This document shows, piece after piece, positions 37,443 to 47,649 of a stretch of 64,000 bases of DNA; within the stretch, counting starts at the first letter, position 1; every line of letters starts with the position of its first letter. A program made the position numbers and the translations under genes. The stretch comes from Xenococcaceae cyanobacterium MO_167.B27. GTDB taxonomy: Bacteria; Cyanobacteriota; Cyanobacteriia; Cyanobacteriales; Xenococcaceae. The stretch lies in the NCBI GenBank assembly GCA_030065935.1, contig JASJCP010000028.1, positions 1 through 64,000 of the forward strand, in the 5' to 3' direction. The notes beneath the pieces were generated by a model, which was not told where the DNA came from, did no database searches, and saw only the letters and a program-made list of their open reading frames with translations.

Positions 37443-39488
37443 CTAACTTTCTAAAGCTGATTTTTTTATACTATCAAGCAATTCAGAAAACTTGTTAAGA
37501 TCTTGTTCTAGTTGAATAGGAGCTTTTATATAGTTAGGAGAGCGTAGTTTTGTACCATCTGGTAATTCTTGACTTAAATAACCTTTTTGAAACTCATCTT
37601 TACGAATAAAACCTCTTAATTCTAACCATCCTAAATTATCTTGTAGATTTAGATTAGATAATTGTAATCCTGCTTTAATAGCTTTGTATAAAAATGTTTT
37701 CTTGATATGAAGTTTCACTAACATGAAAATCTCTCCTTCCCAATCAAGTTCGTTTTGCGGAATTGCTAAATAGTTTCCATTAGTTGATTTTAATGATATT
37801 GTGTATTCAGGTTTAATGTCGTACATTTGTTGATCTACAACTATTGTAGTAAAATCCCCATTATCTCTTTTTTTCTCAGTATCTTCTATTGTTGAATAAT
37901 CTACTGGGAATTCTATATTACTAATATTAATTGCATATTTATGAAATCCATGTTCTGCTAATTTTCCTCTTACTTCATCTTCAATCTTACCCGTAAAATT
38001 TCTTTGACCTCTCATGCCATATTTTTTAGGCTGTCGGAGTACATCATCATAGCTTTCTACTACTGCCTTAGCATCGTTATAGTCTAAATCTATTGAACGA
38101 TTATATAGTTTTAGAGTATAGTTTTCCAATTCTCTAATATTGCAACATAGCCTATTACCAGAACCTTTAATTTTTTTAAAATGAATTTCTGGTTCAATTG
38201 TTAATTCTCCCAACTTAAGATTATTTTTTCTTCTAAAATCTAAATCTTTTAACTTTATACTCCTTTTGCATAATGTCAAGAATTTTAGAGTTTGATTGAG
38301 AGTTAAATATATATCTTCATTTTGATTAATTAATAAATCTGTATCTTCATTTTTGATTTTTTGAACAAGATTATATTTTTTTTTGAAGCTACTAGAAACT
38401 GTGTAAATACGACTACTATATTGCATTAATTCTTTTTGAGAAATATTTTTGGATAAATTATCTTCAAATACTAAAGGTAATTTAAGCTGGTGATAATCTA
38501 ATATAATCTTTGCTTGATTATGAAATTGACTTTGAAAGACTTTTTTTAATTCTTCTGCAATTACTTTAATTGCAATAGGAGGTACTGAATTACCTATTTG
38601 TTTTCGCACACTAGCTATTTTGCCAACAAACTGAAAATCATCAGGATACCCAAATAAACGCGCTCTTTCTCTATTTGTTAACGGTCTGGGTTCTTCATAA
38701 TGATAACCCCAAGTACCACCACCACCTGCTGCAATAATAGTAGTAGATGGTTTACTTCTATCTAGTCTTCTATAGACATGAGATATCATTCCTTTAACGT
38801 AGTAAGGAGAATCTCTAGGAATAGATTGAAAATTACCGCCTTCTGGAATAAGCTCTAAAATTTTTTTAGTCTTGGGTTTGATGTTAATATATTCGTTATT
38901 ATAAATTGCTTTCTCTACTCCTTTTAAAGCTTCTCCACAGGTAATATAATTATCTGGAGAGTGACTTGGTTGAGGCTTTTGATAATAAAAAGGAATATCT
39001 TGTCTAATACCAATAATTAAAACTCTTTCTCTGATTTGTGGTGTACCATAGTCGGCAAAATTGTAAACATCTGCATAAATTTTGTAACCACAGTTTTTGA
39101 AATCTTCTATTATTGTTTTAATAGCCTTGCCTTTATTAGCCGTTACTAATCCTTTAACATTTTCTGCTACAAACAATCGAGGCTTTTTATACTGTACGGC
39201 TCTAACAAAATATTGATAGAGATTACCTCTATCTGTTTTAATACCACCTCTTTTCCAAATCATTGAAAAATCCTGACAAGGAAAACCTCCTAATATTACA
39301 TCACAATCAGGAATACAATTAAAATCAATATTAGAAATATTTTCTTCTATAATGTGATCGCCAATATTTAAACGATAAGTTTCACAAGCATCATGTTCAA
39401 TATCATTGGCCCAAACTATATTATATCCCGACCAAATAAAGCCGAGATCCATTCCACCACAACCACTAAATAGCGAAACTGTTTTCAT
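37443..39488 (-). CDS. C5-cytosine DNA methyltransferase with ~350-aa C-terminal extension (putative fused restriction endonuclease)
   Basis: MTase motifs 'FSGCGGMDLGF', 'GGFPCQDFS', 'ENVKGL', 'QIRERVLIIGI', 'IGNSVPPIAIKV' within ~320 aa; extension with 'TIVVDQQMYDIKPEYTISLKSTNGNYLAI'. Confidence 0.88.
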   Translation of the reverse strand: MKTVSLFSGCGGMDLGFIWSGYNIVWANDIEHDACETYRLNIGDHIIEENISNIDFNCIPDCDVILGGFPCQDFSMIWKRGGIKTDRGNLYQYFVRAVQYKKPRLFVAENVKGLVTANKGKAIKTIIEDFKNCGYKIYADVYNFADYGTPQIRERVLIIGIRQDIPFYYQKPQPSHSPDNYITCGEALKGVEKAIYNNEYINIKPKTKKILELIPEGGNFQSIPRDSPYYVKGMISHVYRRLDRSKPSTTIIAAGGGGTWGYHYEEPRPLTNRERARLFGYPDDFQFVGKIASVRKQIGNSVPPIAIKVIAEELKKVFQSQFHNQAKIILDYHQLKLPLVFEDNLSKNISQKELMQYSSRIYTVSSSFKKKYNLVQKIKNEDTDLLINQNEDIYLTLNQTLKFLTLCKRSIKLKDLDFRRKNNLKLGELTIEPEIHFKKIKGSGNRLCCNIRELENYTLKLYNRSIDLDYNDAKAVVESYDDVLRQPKKYGMRGQRNFTGKIEDEVRGKLAEHGFHKYAINISNIEFPVDYSTIEDTEKKRDNGDFTTIVVDQQMYDIKPEYTISLKSTNGNYLAIPQNELDWEGEIFMLVKLHIKKTFLYKAIKAGLQLSNLNLQDNLGWLELRGFIRKDEFQKGYLSQELPDGTKLRSPNYIKAPIQLEQDLNKFSELLDSIKKSALES

Positions 39489-39554
39489 TTTTCATTATTT
39501 TTATTGTTCTCCTAAATAGTAAAAGCACTATTATTCCGATTTACATAAATAGTT

Positions 39555-40226
39555 TTATAAATTCTGACAAGAGCGAAAAGACATTCGATGTTTCGGTGAA
39601 GCACCATATTTTTGTAAAGCGAGACGATGTTTTTTAGTAGGATAACCCTTGTTAGAAACTAAATCATATTCGGGATATTCCTGAGCCAAATTAATAATTA
39701 AATCATCTCGCCAAACTTTAGCTAAAATACTAGCAGCAGCGATCGCAGCAGATTTTTTATCCCCTTGAATTACTGTTTTTTGAGCAATAGATAAATCAGG
39801 AATTAAAAACTTACCATCTACTAAACAAATATTAGGAGATAGTTTAAGTCCCAATACTGCTCGTTTCATTGCTAACAGAGAAGCTTGTAAAATATTCAGC
39901 TTATCTATTTCTTCTACAGTTGCTTGGCTAATGTACCAATCAGTAACAGTAGTTTTAATTGGTTCAATTAAGTTTTGTCGTTTTTTTGGTGATAGTTGCT
40001 TACTATCTTTAACTCCTATTTCTTTTAGCTTAGGTATAGCAGACAGAGGGAGAACGACAGCAGCAGCTACTACTGAACCGAATAACGCGCCTCGTCCTAC
40101 CTCATCTATTCCAGCTACTAAAGTATCTTGATTGGTCGAAGATACTCCGCCTATGATAGGCGAAGCCTGCTTCCACTTCGTCAATTCTAAAAGCAGACTG
40201 CTCTCAAAACTGTTTTCAAAGCTCAT
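39555..40226 (-). CDS. rnhB: Ribonuclease HII
   Basis: 'LVAGIDEVGRGALFGSVVAAAVVLP...IGVKDSKQLSPKKR...AIAAASILAKVWRD'. Confidence 0.95.
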   Translation of the reverse strand: MSFENSFESSLLLELTKWKQASPIIGGVSSTNQDTLVAGIDEVGRGALFGSVVAAAVVLPLSAIPKLKEIGVKDSKQLSPKKRQNLIEPIKTTVTDWYISQATVEEIDKLNILQASLLAMKRAVLGLKLSPNICLVDGKFLIPDLSIAQKTVIQGDKKSAAIAAASILAKVWRDDLIINLAQEYPEYDLVSNKGYPTKKHRLALQKYGASPKHRMSFRSCQNL

Positions 40227-42262
40227 ACAGTAACTTCTTTAACTTCTTTTTGAGCGGAGGAACGACGACGACGACGACGACGACCATTACTAGCTGCTTC
40301 CTCGCTTTCATCAGTAGAAGTAGAATCTTCTACTTCTACTGATGCTTCTGCTTCTACTGGTGCTTCTACTTCTACTGGTGCTTCTGCTTCTGAAGACTCT
40401 TCTACAGATACTAATTCTAATACTGGTGTCTCTGGGGTAATAGTTTCTGATTCGAGTAATGAAGATTCAACTTGTTCTACAGTTTCTTCTATAGGTTCTT
40501 CTTCTCCTGGTGCTTTGACGTACAATAAAACCGATTTGGGGTCTTTAGCTTCTCCGTCTAAGCGTATTAAAGGAGATATGCCCATCAAAGCATATAATTC
40601 TTGCTCGAAGTCAGTCATTTCAACAGAGACTTTTTCTAAGTTGACCTCTTCTTTTCTGGGAGAACGATTAATAGTTCTAGATTTACGTTCTTCACCGTTA
40701 GTATAGCGATCGCTTTTTGCTTCACTTGCAGCTATAGCCCTTTCTTTGTCTAAGTCTCTAGTAGCAGTAGTTGTTACTTCTGTTTCCTGTAAATCTTCTT
40801 TCAGAGATAAATCATTGCGACGACGACGACGACGGCTTTTACTAGAAATACCTCCCTGTTCTTGGTAATTAGGGTGATTAACTAATTCTAGAGAACGAGA
40901 ACTTACCTCAAAATCGATTTCTGAAGGATAGTCAATAATTTTTCTTTCCCGTTCAACCTTCTCAGGTATAGTGGGAGAAATTGCAGGAGGAACTATGGGA
41001 GGACTTTCTAAAGATTCTCCTTGATATTTCCCTGGAAGAAGGGCTAAATGACCTAAACCACCGCAACTCGGACAAGTCTGACCAAATAGTTCGTAAATAT
41101 TTTTCCCTTGACGTTTACGGGTTAGTTCTACTAAACCTAGTTCTGAGAGTTGAGCAATTTGGGGTCTGGCTTTATCTGCTCTTAAAGCTTGATTAAAATG
41201 TTCGAGTAATTTCAGGCGATCAGAGTTAGTATCCATATCAATGAAGTCAACTACAATCACACCGCCAATATTCCGCAAACGTAACTGACGAGCAATTTCG
41301 GTAGCAGCTTCTCGATTTGTCCACAATACTGTTTCTCTGGCTGTGGCAGAACGAGTAAAAGAGCCTGAGTTAACATCTATTACGGTGAGAGCTTCTGTAG
41401 GTTCAATGATGATATAACCACCAGAAGGTAATTCTACTCTAGGTTTAAGAGCTTCCCGAATCGCAGCGTTAACCCGATAGTATTCTAAAATTGCTTGGGG
41501 TTCTCGATGATAGTCAACAAACACCCCTTGTGGAGAACGTCCACCGCTCCAATTTGCAAGATGCTGCTTGACTCGCTTCATTCCAGCTTGAGAGTCAACC
41601 ATGATGGTATTCACCTCAGCAGAATACATATCTCGTAGCACTCGCTGAATAAAATCATCATCCCGATTTAAGAGAGTAGGGGGTTTAGCGTAACTAGCTT
41701 GATTTTGGATAGATTCCCATTGCTTTTGCAGAATCTCCAAATCTTCCATAATGGCTTCTTCCGCTTTTCCTTCTGCTTCGGTGCGGACTAATAAACCCAT
41801 TCCTGCTGGTTTGACCAATATTGCTAGGGCGCGGAGGCGACTCCGTTCATTCTCGTCTCTGATACGCCGAGAAAGTTTTACCCCTTTTCCATAGGGCATT
41901 AGTACTAAATAACGTCCTGGTAGGGTGATATTTCCTGTCAACCTAGGCCCTTTGTTCCCTGTTGGCTCTTTCATCACTTGAACTAGGACTTTTTGGTCTG
42001 GAACTAGTAGTTCAGTAATAGCGGATGCGGTTTTTTTGAGACGTAGAGGTCCTAAATCTGTGACATGAATAAAACCGTTGCGTTCTGCATCCCCAATATT
42101 GACAAAAGCTGCATCAATTCCGGGTATAACATTTTCCACTAGACCAAGATAAATATCACTTACTTGTTGCGCTCCTGTGGCAACTACTAATTCTTGGATT
42201 TGTTCTTCCCAAAAAACAGCAGCGATCTGATGCTGTTCTGCAATAATAATTTGTTTTGGCAT
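40223..42262 (-). CDS. rne: Ribonuclease E/G
   Basis: 'LVENVIPGIDAAFVNIGDAERNGFIHVTDL', 'GGYIIIEPTEALTVIDVNSGSFTRS', Zn-link 'CPSCGGLGH'; Arg-rich C-term 'GRRRRRRRSSAQ'. 4-bp overlap with rnhB. Confidence 0.95.
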   Translation of the reverse strand: MPKQIIIAEQHQIAAVFWEEQIQELVVATGAQQVSDIYLGLVENVIPGIDAAFVNIGDAERNGFIHVTDLGPLRLKKTASAITELLVPDQKVLVQVMKEPTGNKGPRLTGNITLPGRYLVLMPYGKGVKLSRRIRDENERSRLRALAILVKPAGMGLLVRTEAEGKAEEAIMEDLEILQKQWESIQNQASYAKPPTLLNRDDDFIQRVLRDMYSAEVNTIMVDSQAGMKRVKQHLANWSGGRSPQGVFVDYHREPQAILEYYRVNAAIREALKPRVELPSGGYIIIEPTEALTVIDVNSGSFTRSATARETVLWTNREAATEIARQLRLRNIGGVIVVDFIDMDTNSDRLKLLEHFNQALRADKARPQIAQLSELGLVELTRKRQGKNIYELFGQTCPSCGGLGHLALLPGKYQGESLESPPIVPPAISPTIPEKVERERKIIDYPSEIDFEVSSRSLELVNHPNYQEQGGISSKSRRRRRRNDLSLKEDLQETEVTTTATRDLDKERAIAASEAKSDRYTNGEERKSRTINRSPRKEEVNLEKVSVEMTDFEQELYALMGISPLIRLDGEAKDPKSVLLYVKAPGEEEPIEETVEQVESSLLESETITPETPVLELVSVEESSEAEAPVEVEAPVEAEASVEVEDSTSTDESEEAASNGRRRRRRRSSAQKEVKEVTV

Positions 42263-43135
42263 TAATTTTCCTCAAAATCTTAACTTATGATGAAGACCTT
42301 ACTGTCCCTTGTCTTCAATTTGCTTACATTCCCGAAAAATAATTAAGTAGAGTGGATGATGTCATATATTGAGATTGATGTATCAGATATAGCTCATCTA
42401 AATAAAAGTTATCAGTCAGTTTTCACCTTTTAGGTGTCTTCTGAGGCAATTATTGGTTCTTCTTTTGGAGCAATTTTCCTTGGTTCAAGAAAAGATTATC
42501 CAGTCTTCTAAAGCTTTTTGGAATCAGACAACCCATAGAAGAAGCTTCTACCCAAGTTTGATTCCCTTGACCGGGCTTCTGCGCCTTTTGGGTGGGGGAT
42601 TCATAGGGAATGATCAATTATGAGGGCAGAGGAAACCAGAGAAAGGATTAATAATTAATTATGAGGGCAGAGGAAAGTGTTTCGTGCTTATTTATAGTCT
42701 ATTTAATATTTCCTTGTTCGGAAACCTTTATCCTTCATCCTTGTTCTTGCTCCTTATAGTACCAGCCTTGTTCCAAACCAATCCTCATCCTTTATCCTTG
42801 ATCCCTCATACCTTATCCAAAGAGTGACTTTGGCTAGTAGCTATTAACGATAATAGCTATGGCTTACAGCAATCACCTAAATTAAGCTGTGATTACTCTA
42901 TGTTAACGAAAACTTCTCTAAATCTGCTTATGGAATTTTAACCTGAATATAACCTTCAAGATCAATCTTTGACAAGAAAATTATTGGATAGAGCGTAAAT
43001 TACAAGTTTTTATGATCTCTATTGCAGAGGTCAGCTAAGGAAGAAGGATCAAGGAAACTTGTTTTTCAATTGAAAAACTGAAATAACACAAAACCTCTTA
43101 CCCTACTTCGGAGTTAGTAGTTTTCTCTCTTCAAT

Positions 43136-44299
43136 TTATCCTAAAACCGCTTTTTGACGGAAGGATTTGACAGTAGAGAGGACTGCTTGTCCCACAGTTT
43201 CTATTTCAGCAACAGTATTAAATCTGCCAATACCGAAACGGAGAGAAGCATAAGCTAGTTTTTCTGCTCGCCCCAATGCAGTTAAGACATGAGAAGGAGC
43301 AATCTTGGTAGAAGAACAAGCTGAACCAGAAGAGACTGCTACTATAGATTTTAACCCTAAGAGTAAAGCAGCACCATCTATTCCTTCTACACTAACATTG
43401 AGATTACCAGATAGTCTTTTTGTAGGATGTCCATTGAGACTAATTCCTTCTAACTGCTGGAGTATTGACCAAAGTTTTTCTCTCAGTTGCAGAATGTATT
43501 GATTTTCCTTAGCCATATTATTGATACCGATTTCTACAGCTTTAGCAAAGCCCACAATTTGGGGTGTATAGAGAGTACCTGAACGTCTGTTTTTTTCTTG
43601 TCCTCCTCCATGAAGTTGCGGTGCTAGCTTAACTCTGGGGTTACGCCGACGCACGTATAATGCACCAATACCTTTTGGTCCATAAACTTTGTGGGCTGTT
43701 AAAGACATTAAATCTAGGCTCATTTCTTGTACATCGAGGGGGATTTTGGCGATCGCCTGTGCTGCATCGGTATGAAACAAAACTTGATGCTGGTGACAGA
43801 TTTCCCCGATTTCTTTTAAAGGCTGAAGCACACCAATTTCATTATTAGCTGCCATCACAGAAACTAAAATGGTGTCGGGACGAATTGCTGTTTCTAATTT
43901 CTCTAAATCAATTAAGCCCTCTGAATTTACAGGTAAATAGGTGATTTCAAAGCCTAAAGTTTGGAGATATTCACAAGGGTCTAGAACTGCCCTGTGTTCT
44001 GTTGCTACGGTAATAATGTGCTTTCCTTGACTAAAATAGGCTTCTGCTACCCCTTTAATGGCTAAATTGTTCGCTTCTGTCGCACCGCTAGTAAAAACTA
44101 TTTCTTCTGGAGTGGCATTAATTGCATTAGCTATAATTTCTCGTCCTTGCTGTACTGCTGTTTCTGCTTCCCAACCGTATTGATGAAGACTAGAAGGATT
44201 ACCAAAATACTCAGTAAAATAGGGCAACATAGCGGATAATACCCTTTTGTCCATAGGGGTAGTAGCATGACAGTCTAGATAAATAGGACGCTGGAACAT
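43136..44299 (-). CDS. Cysteine desulfurase (NifS/IscS-like)
   Basis: 'IYLDCHATTPMD', 'HTDAAQAIAKIPLDVQEMSLDLMSLTAHKVYGPKGIGALYVRRR', 'VSSGSACSS'. Confidence 0.94.
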   Translation of the reverse strand: MFQRPIYLDCHATTPMDKRVLSAMLPYFTEYFGNPSSLHQYGWEAETAVQQGREIIANAINATPEEIVFTSGATEANNLAIKGVAEAYFSQGKHIITVATEHRAVLDPCEYLQTLGFEITYLPVNSEGLIDLEKLETAIRPDTILVSVMAANNEIGVLQPLKEIGEICHQHQVLFHTDAAQAIAKIPLDVQEMSLDLMSLTAHKVYGPKGIGALYVRRRNPRVKLAPQLHGGGQEKNRRSGTLYTPQIVGFAKAVEIGINNMAKENQYILQLREKLWSILQQLEGISLNGHPTKRLSGNLNVSVEGIDGAALLLGLKSIVAVSSGSACSSTKIAPSHVLTALGRAEKLAYASLRFGIGRFNTVAEIETVGQAVLSTVKSFRQKAVLG

Positions 44300-44426
44300 A
44301 GTTTGTTAAGTATTCAATTAATCTGTTTTGGTTGATGGGGAGAGTTAGGAGATGCTTGAATGCTTTGTTTCATAATTTAATTTGTCTAGTAATTAAGTAG
44401 TGTTCAATAGTATTTTTAAATGCTCC

Positions 44427-44912
44427 ATGAAACAATGTGCGATCGCCCTAGGTAGTAATTTGGGAGATTCTCTCCAAACCCTAGAAAATGCTTTAACCTC
44501 TCTCCATCAGATTCGGGGGATTAAAGTTCTTAAAACTTCTAGTTGGTATCAAACTCAACCCGTTGGTCCTCCACAGCCAGATTATCTCAATGGCTGCGCT
44601 ATTTTAGAAGTGCAGCAAACTCCCGAAGAATTGTTAAGTTTATTGCAAGAGGTAGAATTACAATTTGGCAGAGTTAGAAACGAAAAGTGGGGCGCGAGAA
44701 CCCTAGACCTGGATATTATCTTATATGAAGATAAGATACTCAATACTCCCAGTCTTACTATTCCCCATCCCCATTTTACTCAAAGAGCTTTTGTGTTAGT
44801 CCCTTTAGCGGAAATTGCCGGAGATTGGATTGAGCCTCACTCCCAACAAACGATCGCTCACTTGGTTAAAAATGTCGATTGTTCAGGAGTACAAATCAAC
44901 GACAAGAAGTGA
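44427..44912 (+). CDS. folK: 2-amino-4-hydroxy-6-hydroxymethyldihydropteridine diphosphokinase
   Basis: Internal Met start: 'MKQCAIALGSNLGDSLQTLENAL...LQEVELQFGRVRNEKWGARTLDLDIILYED'. Confidence 0.93.
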   Translation: MKQCAIALGSNLGDSLQTLENALTSLHQIRGIKVLKTSSWYQTQPVGPPQPDYLNGCAILEVQQTPEELLSLLQEVELQFGRVRNEKWGARTLDLDIILYEDKILNTPSLTIPHPHFTQRAFVLVPLAEIAGDWIEPHSQQTIAHLVKNVDCSGVQINDKK

Positions 44913-45774
44913 CAGTACTCAGACGTAACGCAATTTCATCTAGAGCTTTTACTAGGGTGGCATCTGAGCGATTTCGAGGTTGATTAGCGATCGCGCTAAA
45001 GACGAGAGTGCCTTGACGACTTTCTACATAACCAGATAAAGCCCTAACCCCTCTGAGAGTACCTGTTTTGGCTTTTACTGTCCCTTGAGCGGAGGTGTAG
45101 CGCAGACGGTTTTTCAGAGTACCTGTTTGTCCTGCTACGGGTAAAGAGGCTAAAAATATCTCACTACCTCTTGCTGAATACATGGCTCGGAGAGTGTTGA
45201 CCAGAGTTCTTGGGGTTGCTAAATTATTGCGAGATAATCCCGATCCATCCGCCATCCGATAGCCAGCCGAATCGACTCCTATGGTACTAAGAATACTTCT
45301 GACTCTGGAGTAGCCTCCTAAGTAGCGTAACAAAACATCTGCATAACTATTATTACTCCGAAGATTGGTTGTTATTATCCATTCTCGAATGGAGCGAGAA
45401 CGAATTTGTCCTTGAGGATTAAGTTTTTGCAGTGCAGCAGCTGTCACCAATAATTTAATATTAGAAGCAGGAATCATGTAAGAATCAGGATTCCTGCTGT
45501 AGATGGTTGAACCATTTAACGACTGTACTAAAATTGCCCATTTACTACCCTTCAATCCAGGACGTTCTACAATATTATCTATTACTGAGGGAATAAAATG
45601 GGGACAAATACCTGCTCGTTTAGTTTCTGGAGGAGGTACAAAAATTTCAATAGTTTGGCTATTGTAATTTGTCAGATTGGGATTAGCATCAGCTTTTTTG
45701 GCTTTTGTCAGAGTAGTTAAGCTAATGCTTGTCGCGATCGCAGCCAGAGCAAATCCACAACGAAAAAAGTTCAT
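44896..45774 (-). CDS. Short PBP4/S13-like D-alanyl-D-alanine carboxypeptidase
   Basis: Motifs 'PASNIKLL' (SxxK), 'DGSGLSRNN' (SxN), 'VKAKTGTLRGVRALSGY' (KTG). Overlaps folK by 17 bp. Confidence 0.85.
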   Translation of the reverse strand: MNFFRCGFALAAIATSISLTTLTKAKKADANPNLTNYNSQTIEIFVPPPETKRAGICPHFIPSVIDNIVERPGLKGSKWAILVQSLNGSTIYSRNPDSYMIPASNIKLLVTAAALQKLNPQGQIRSRSIREWIITTNLRSNNSYADVLLRYLGGYSRVRSILSTIGVDSAGYRMADGSGLSRNNLATPRTLVNTLRAMYSARGSEIFLASLPVAGQTGTLKNRLRYTSAQGTVKAKTGTLRGVRALSGYVESRQGTLVFSAIANQPRNRSDATLVKALDEIALRLSTVTSCR

Positions 45775-45981
45775 TGATTGTTGAGGTACTAGAGGTTGAA
45801 CTGTATAGAAATATCTAGTTTAAGAATCTATTACCTGAAAGGCAAAGAGATTAACTGATCTTGTTCTGTAATTTTCCCTGCTTCTCTCTCGCCATCCCAA
45901 ATAATTGCCTGTATCTAGAATAAGTCACCAAATTTTTAAATTATTTTTCACTAATTGTCAAGACAAATTTAATTTTTATTT

Positions 45982-47313
45982 ATGAGCCAATTTCCTAATT
46001 TTCGATTTTCCCTCCAGCCACCTAGATTAAGTAAATCCAGCCAACATCAGTACTTTCAGACGGCAGTACCTTGGTATTTGGTGTTTTTGGTCATTATTAT
46101 TAGCTTATTATCTGGTTGTGAATTTTTAACTAAACAAGAATCGAGTTTGGCACAAGAACAGAAATCTCAATCTTCTGTAATAAAAACTGCCGTTGATGTT
46201 GTTGTAGCATTAGAAGAAAGTTTGAGCCAAGCCCAAGAATATATCGGGACAACTCAACCCATAACAGAATTATCTTTGCGAAGTCAAGTAGCAGGGACTT
46301 TAATTAGTTTATCTGTAGAAGTGGGCGATCAGGTCAGAAGAGGTCAAGTTATAGGTCAAATAGACGATACCCTGTTACTAGCAGCAGTTAATCAAGAAAA
46401 ATCTGAGTTAGCTAGTTTAGAGTCAGAATTAGCTAAAGCCCAGATTGAGGTTAAAAATGCCGAAATTCAAGTTGAGGAAGCCCAAGTTAGACTAGAACAA
46501 GCCGAAAGCGAGCGAGAAAGATATCAAAACTTGGCTGAACAAGGTTTAATCTCGCGACAAGAAGCAGAATCTTTCGCTACTGCTGCTAAAGTAGCTCAAA
46601 AAGCAGTACTTTTGGCGGAAGAATCAGTAAAAATCGCAAGACAGGCTGTTAGCTCCCAAATCGGTCGAGTTGAGGCACAACAATCCGTGGTAGCTGAGTC
46701 AATTCAAAGACAAGCATATACCAAGTTGATCGCAGAAACTACAGGAATTGTGACTCATAAGGTTAGTGAGCCAGGAAATTTGGTGCGAGAAGGGGAAGAA
46801 ATCCTCAAAATTGGTGATTTTAACCCCATTAAAGTCGTCGTACCTTTATCGGAATTAGATTTGGATCGTGTAACTGCGGGACAAACTGTAGCAGTAAAAT
46901 TAGATGCTTTTCCCGAAAGCAATTTTTCGGGTCGAGTTAACCGCATTGCACCAGTATCTAATGTGGCTACGAGACAAATTCCCATCGAAATTGTGATCCC
47001 TAATCCCGATAATGTGATTAAAGGTGGCTTACTAACTAGAGTAAGTTTTATGAAGTCTGGGATCTCCCAGGTAGCTATTTCCGAATCTGCTGTAATTGAA
47101 GAAGATGGCAAAAACTACGTCTTTGTTGTGGCTCAAGAAAACTCCCAGAAAAGAGAGGCTGTAGTAACTAAGCGAGAAGTAGAGTTAGGAACTCGCGCTA
47201 ACCAAAAGGTTGCTATTCTTAAAGGAGTTGAATCGGGAGAAAAAGTAGTTCTCCGTAGTAGTCAACCCCTCAATGATGGGGAAACTGTTGGTTTAAGCAT
47301 CATTTCCGAATAG
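45982..47313 (+). CDS. RND efflux periplasmic adaptor (HlyD/AcrA family)
   Basis: 'LRSQVAGTLISLSVEVGDQVRRGQVIGQIDDT', coiled-coil hairpin, 'TTGIVTHKVSEPGNLVREGEEILKIGD'. Confidence 0.9.
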   Translation: MSQFPNFRFSLQPPRLSKSSQHQYFQTAVPWYLVFLVIIISLLSGCEFLTKQESSLAQEQKSQSSVIKTAVDVVVALEESLSQAQEYIGTTQPITELSLRSQVAGTLISLSVEVGDQVRRGQVIGQIDDTLLLAAVNQEKSELASLESELAKAQIEVKNAEIQVEEAQVRLEQAESERERYQNLAEQGLISRQEAESFATAAKVAQKAVLLAEESVKIARQAVSSQIGRVEAQQSVVAESIQRQAYTKLIAETTGIVTHKVSEPGNLVREGEEILKIGDFNPIKVVVPLSELDLDRVTAGQTVAVKLDAFPESNFSGRVNRIAPVSNVATRQIPIEIVIPNPDNVIKGGLLTRVSFMKSGISQVAISESAVIEEDGKNYVFVVAQENSQKREAVVTKREVELGTRANQKVAILKGVESGEKVVLRSSQPLNDGETVGLSIISE

Positions 47314-47337
47314 ACAATTTTTTGAACCCAGTTAATT

Positions 47338-47649
47338 TCAATCTCTCTCTCCTTCGGTATATTTAGGATGTATTTGTTCTGCTTCAGGACATTCATCAGC
47401 AATTGGTAGTTCTGAGTTATTTTTAGAAACAGAGGCAAGTTTTCTCATTACAGAGCCAATACTATCAAGACGTACCATCTCTTCCCAAGAACTAATTTCA
47501 TCATCTTCTTCGGTTTCATAGCGGATGGTGACTAAATCTCCTTCAAAGTCAACAATTTGACCGTTATCAATCCATCTCTGTTGATCCCGCAAGAAAATGC
47601 AAACCTCACGACCGTCCTGATAAAGTTGATAAATCTTGCGGTGTAGCAT
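47338..47649 (-). CDS. Conserved hypothetical protein
   Basis: 103 aa 'MLHRKIYQLYQDGREVCIFLRDQQRWIDNGQIVDFEGDLVTIRYETEEDDEISSWEEMVRLDSIGSV'. Confidence 0.65.
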   Translation of the reverse strand: MLHRKIYQLYQDGREVCIFLRDQQRWIDNGQIVDFEGDLVTIRYETEEDDEISSWEEMVRLDSIGSVMRKLASVSKNNSELPIADECPEAEQIHPKYTEGERD

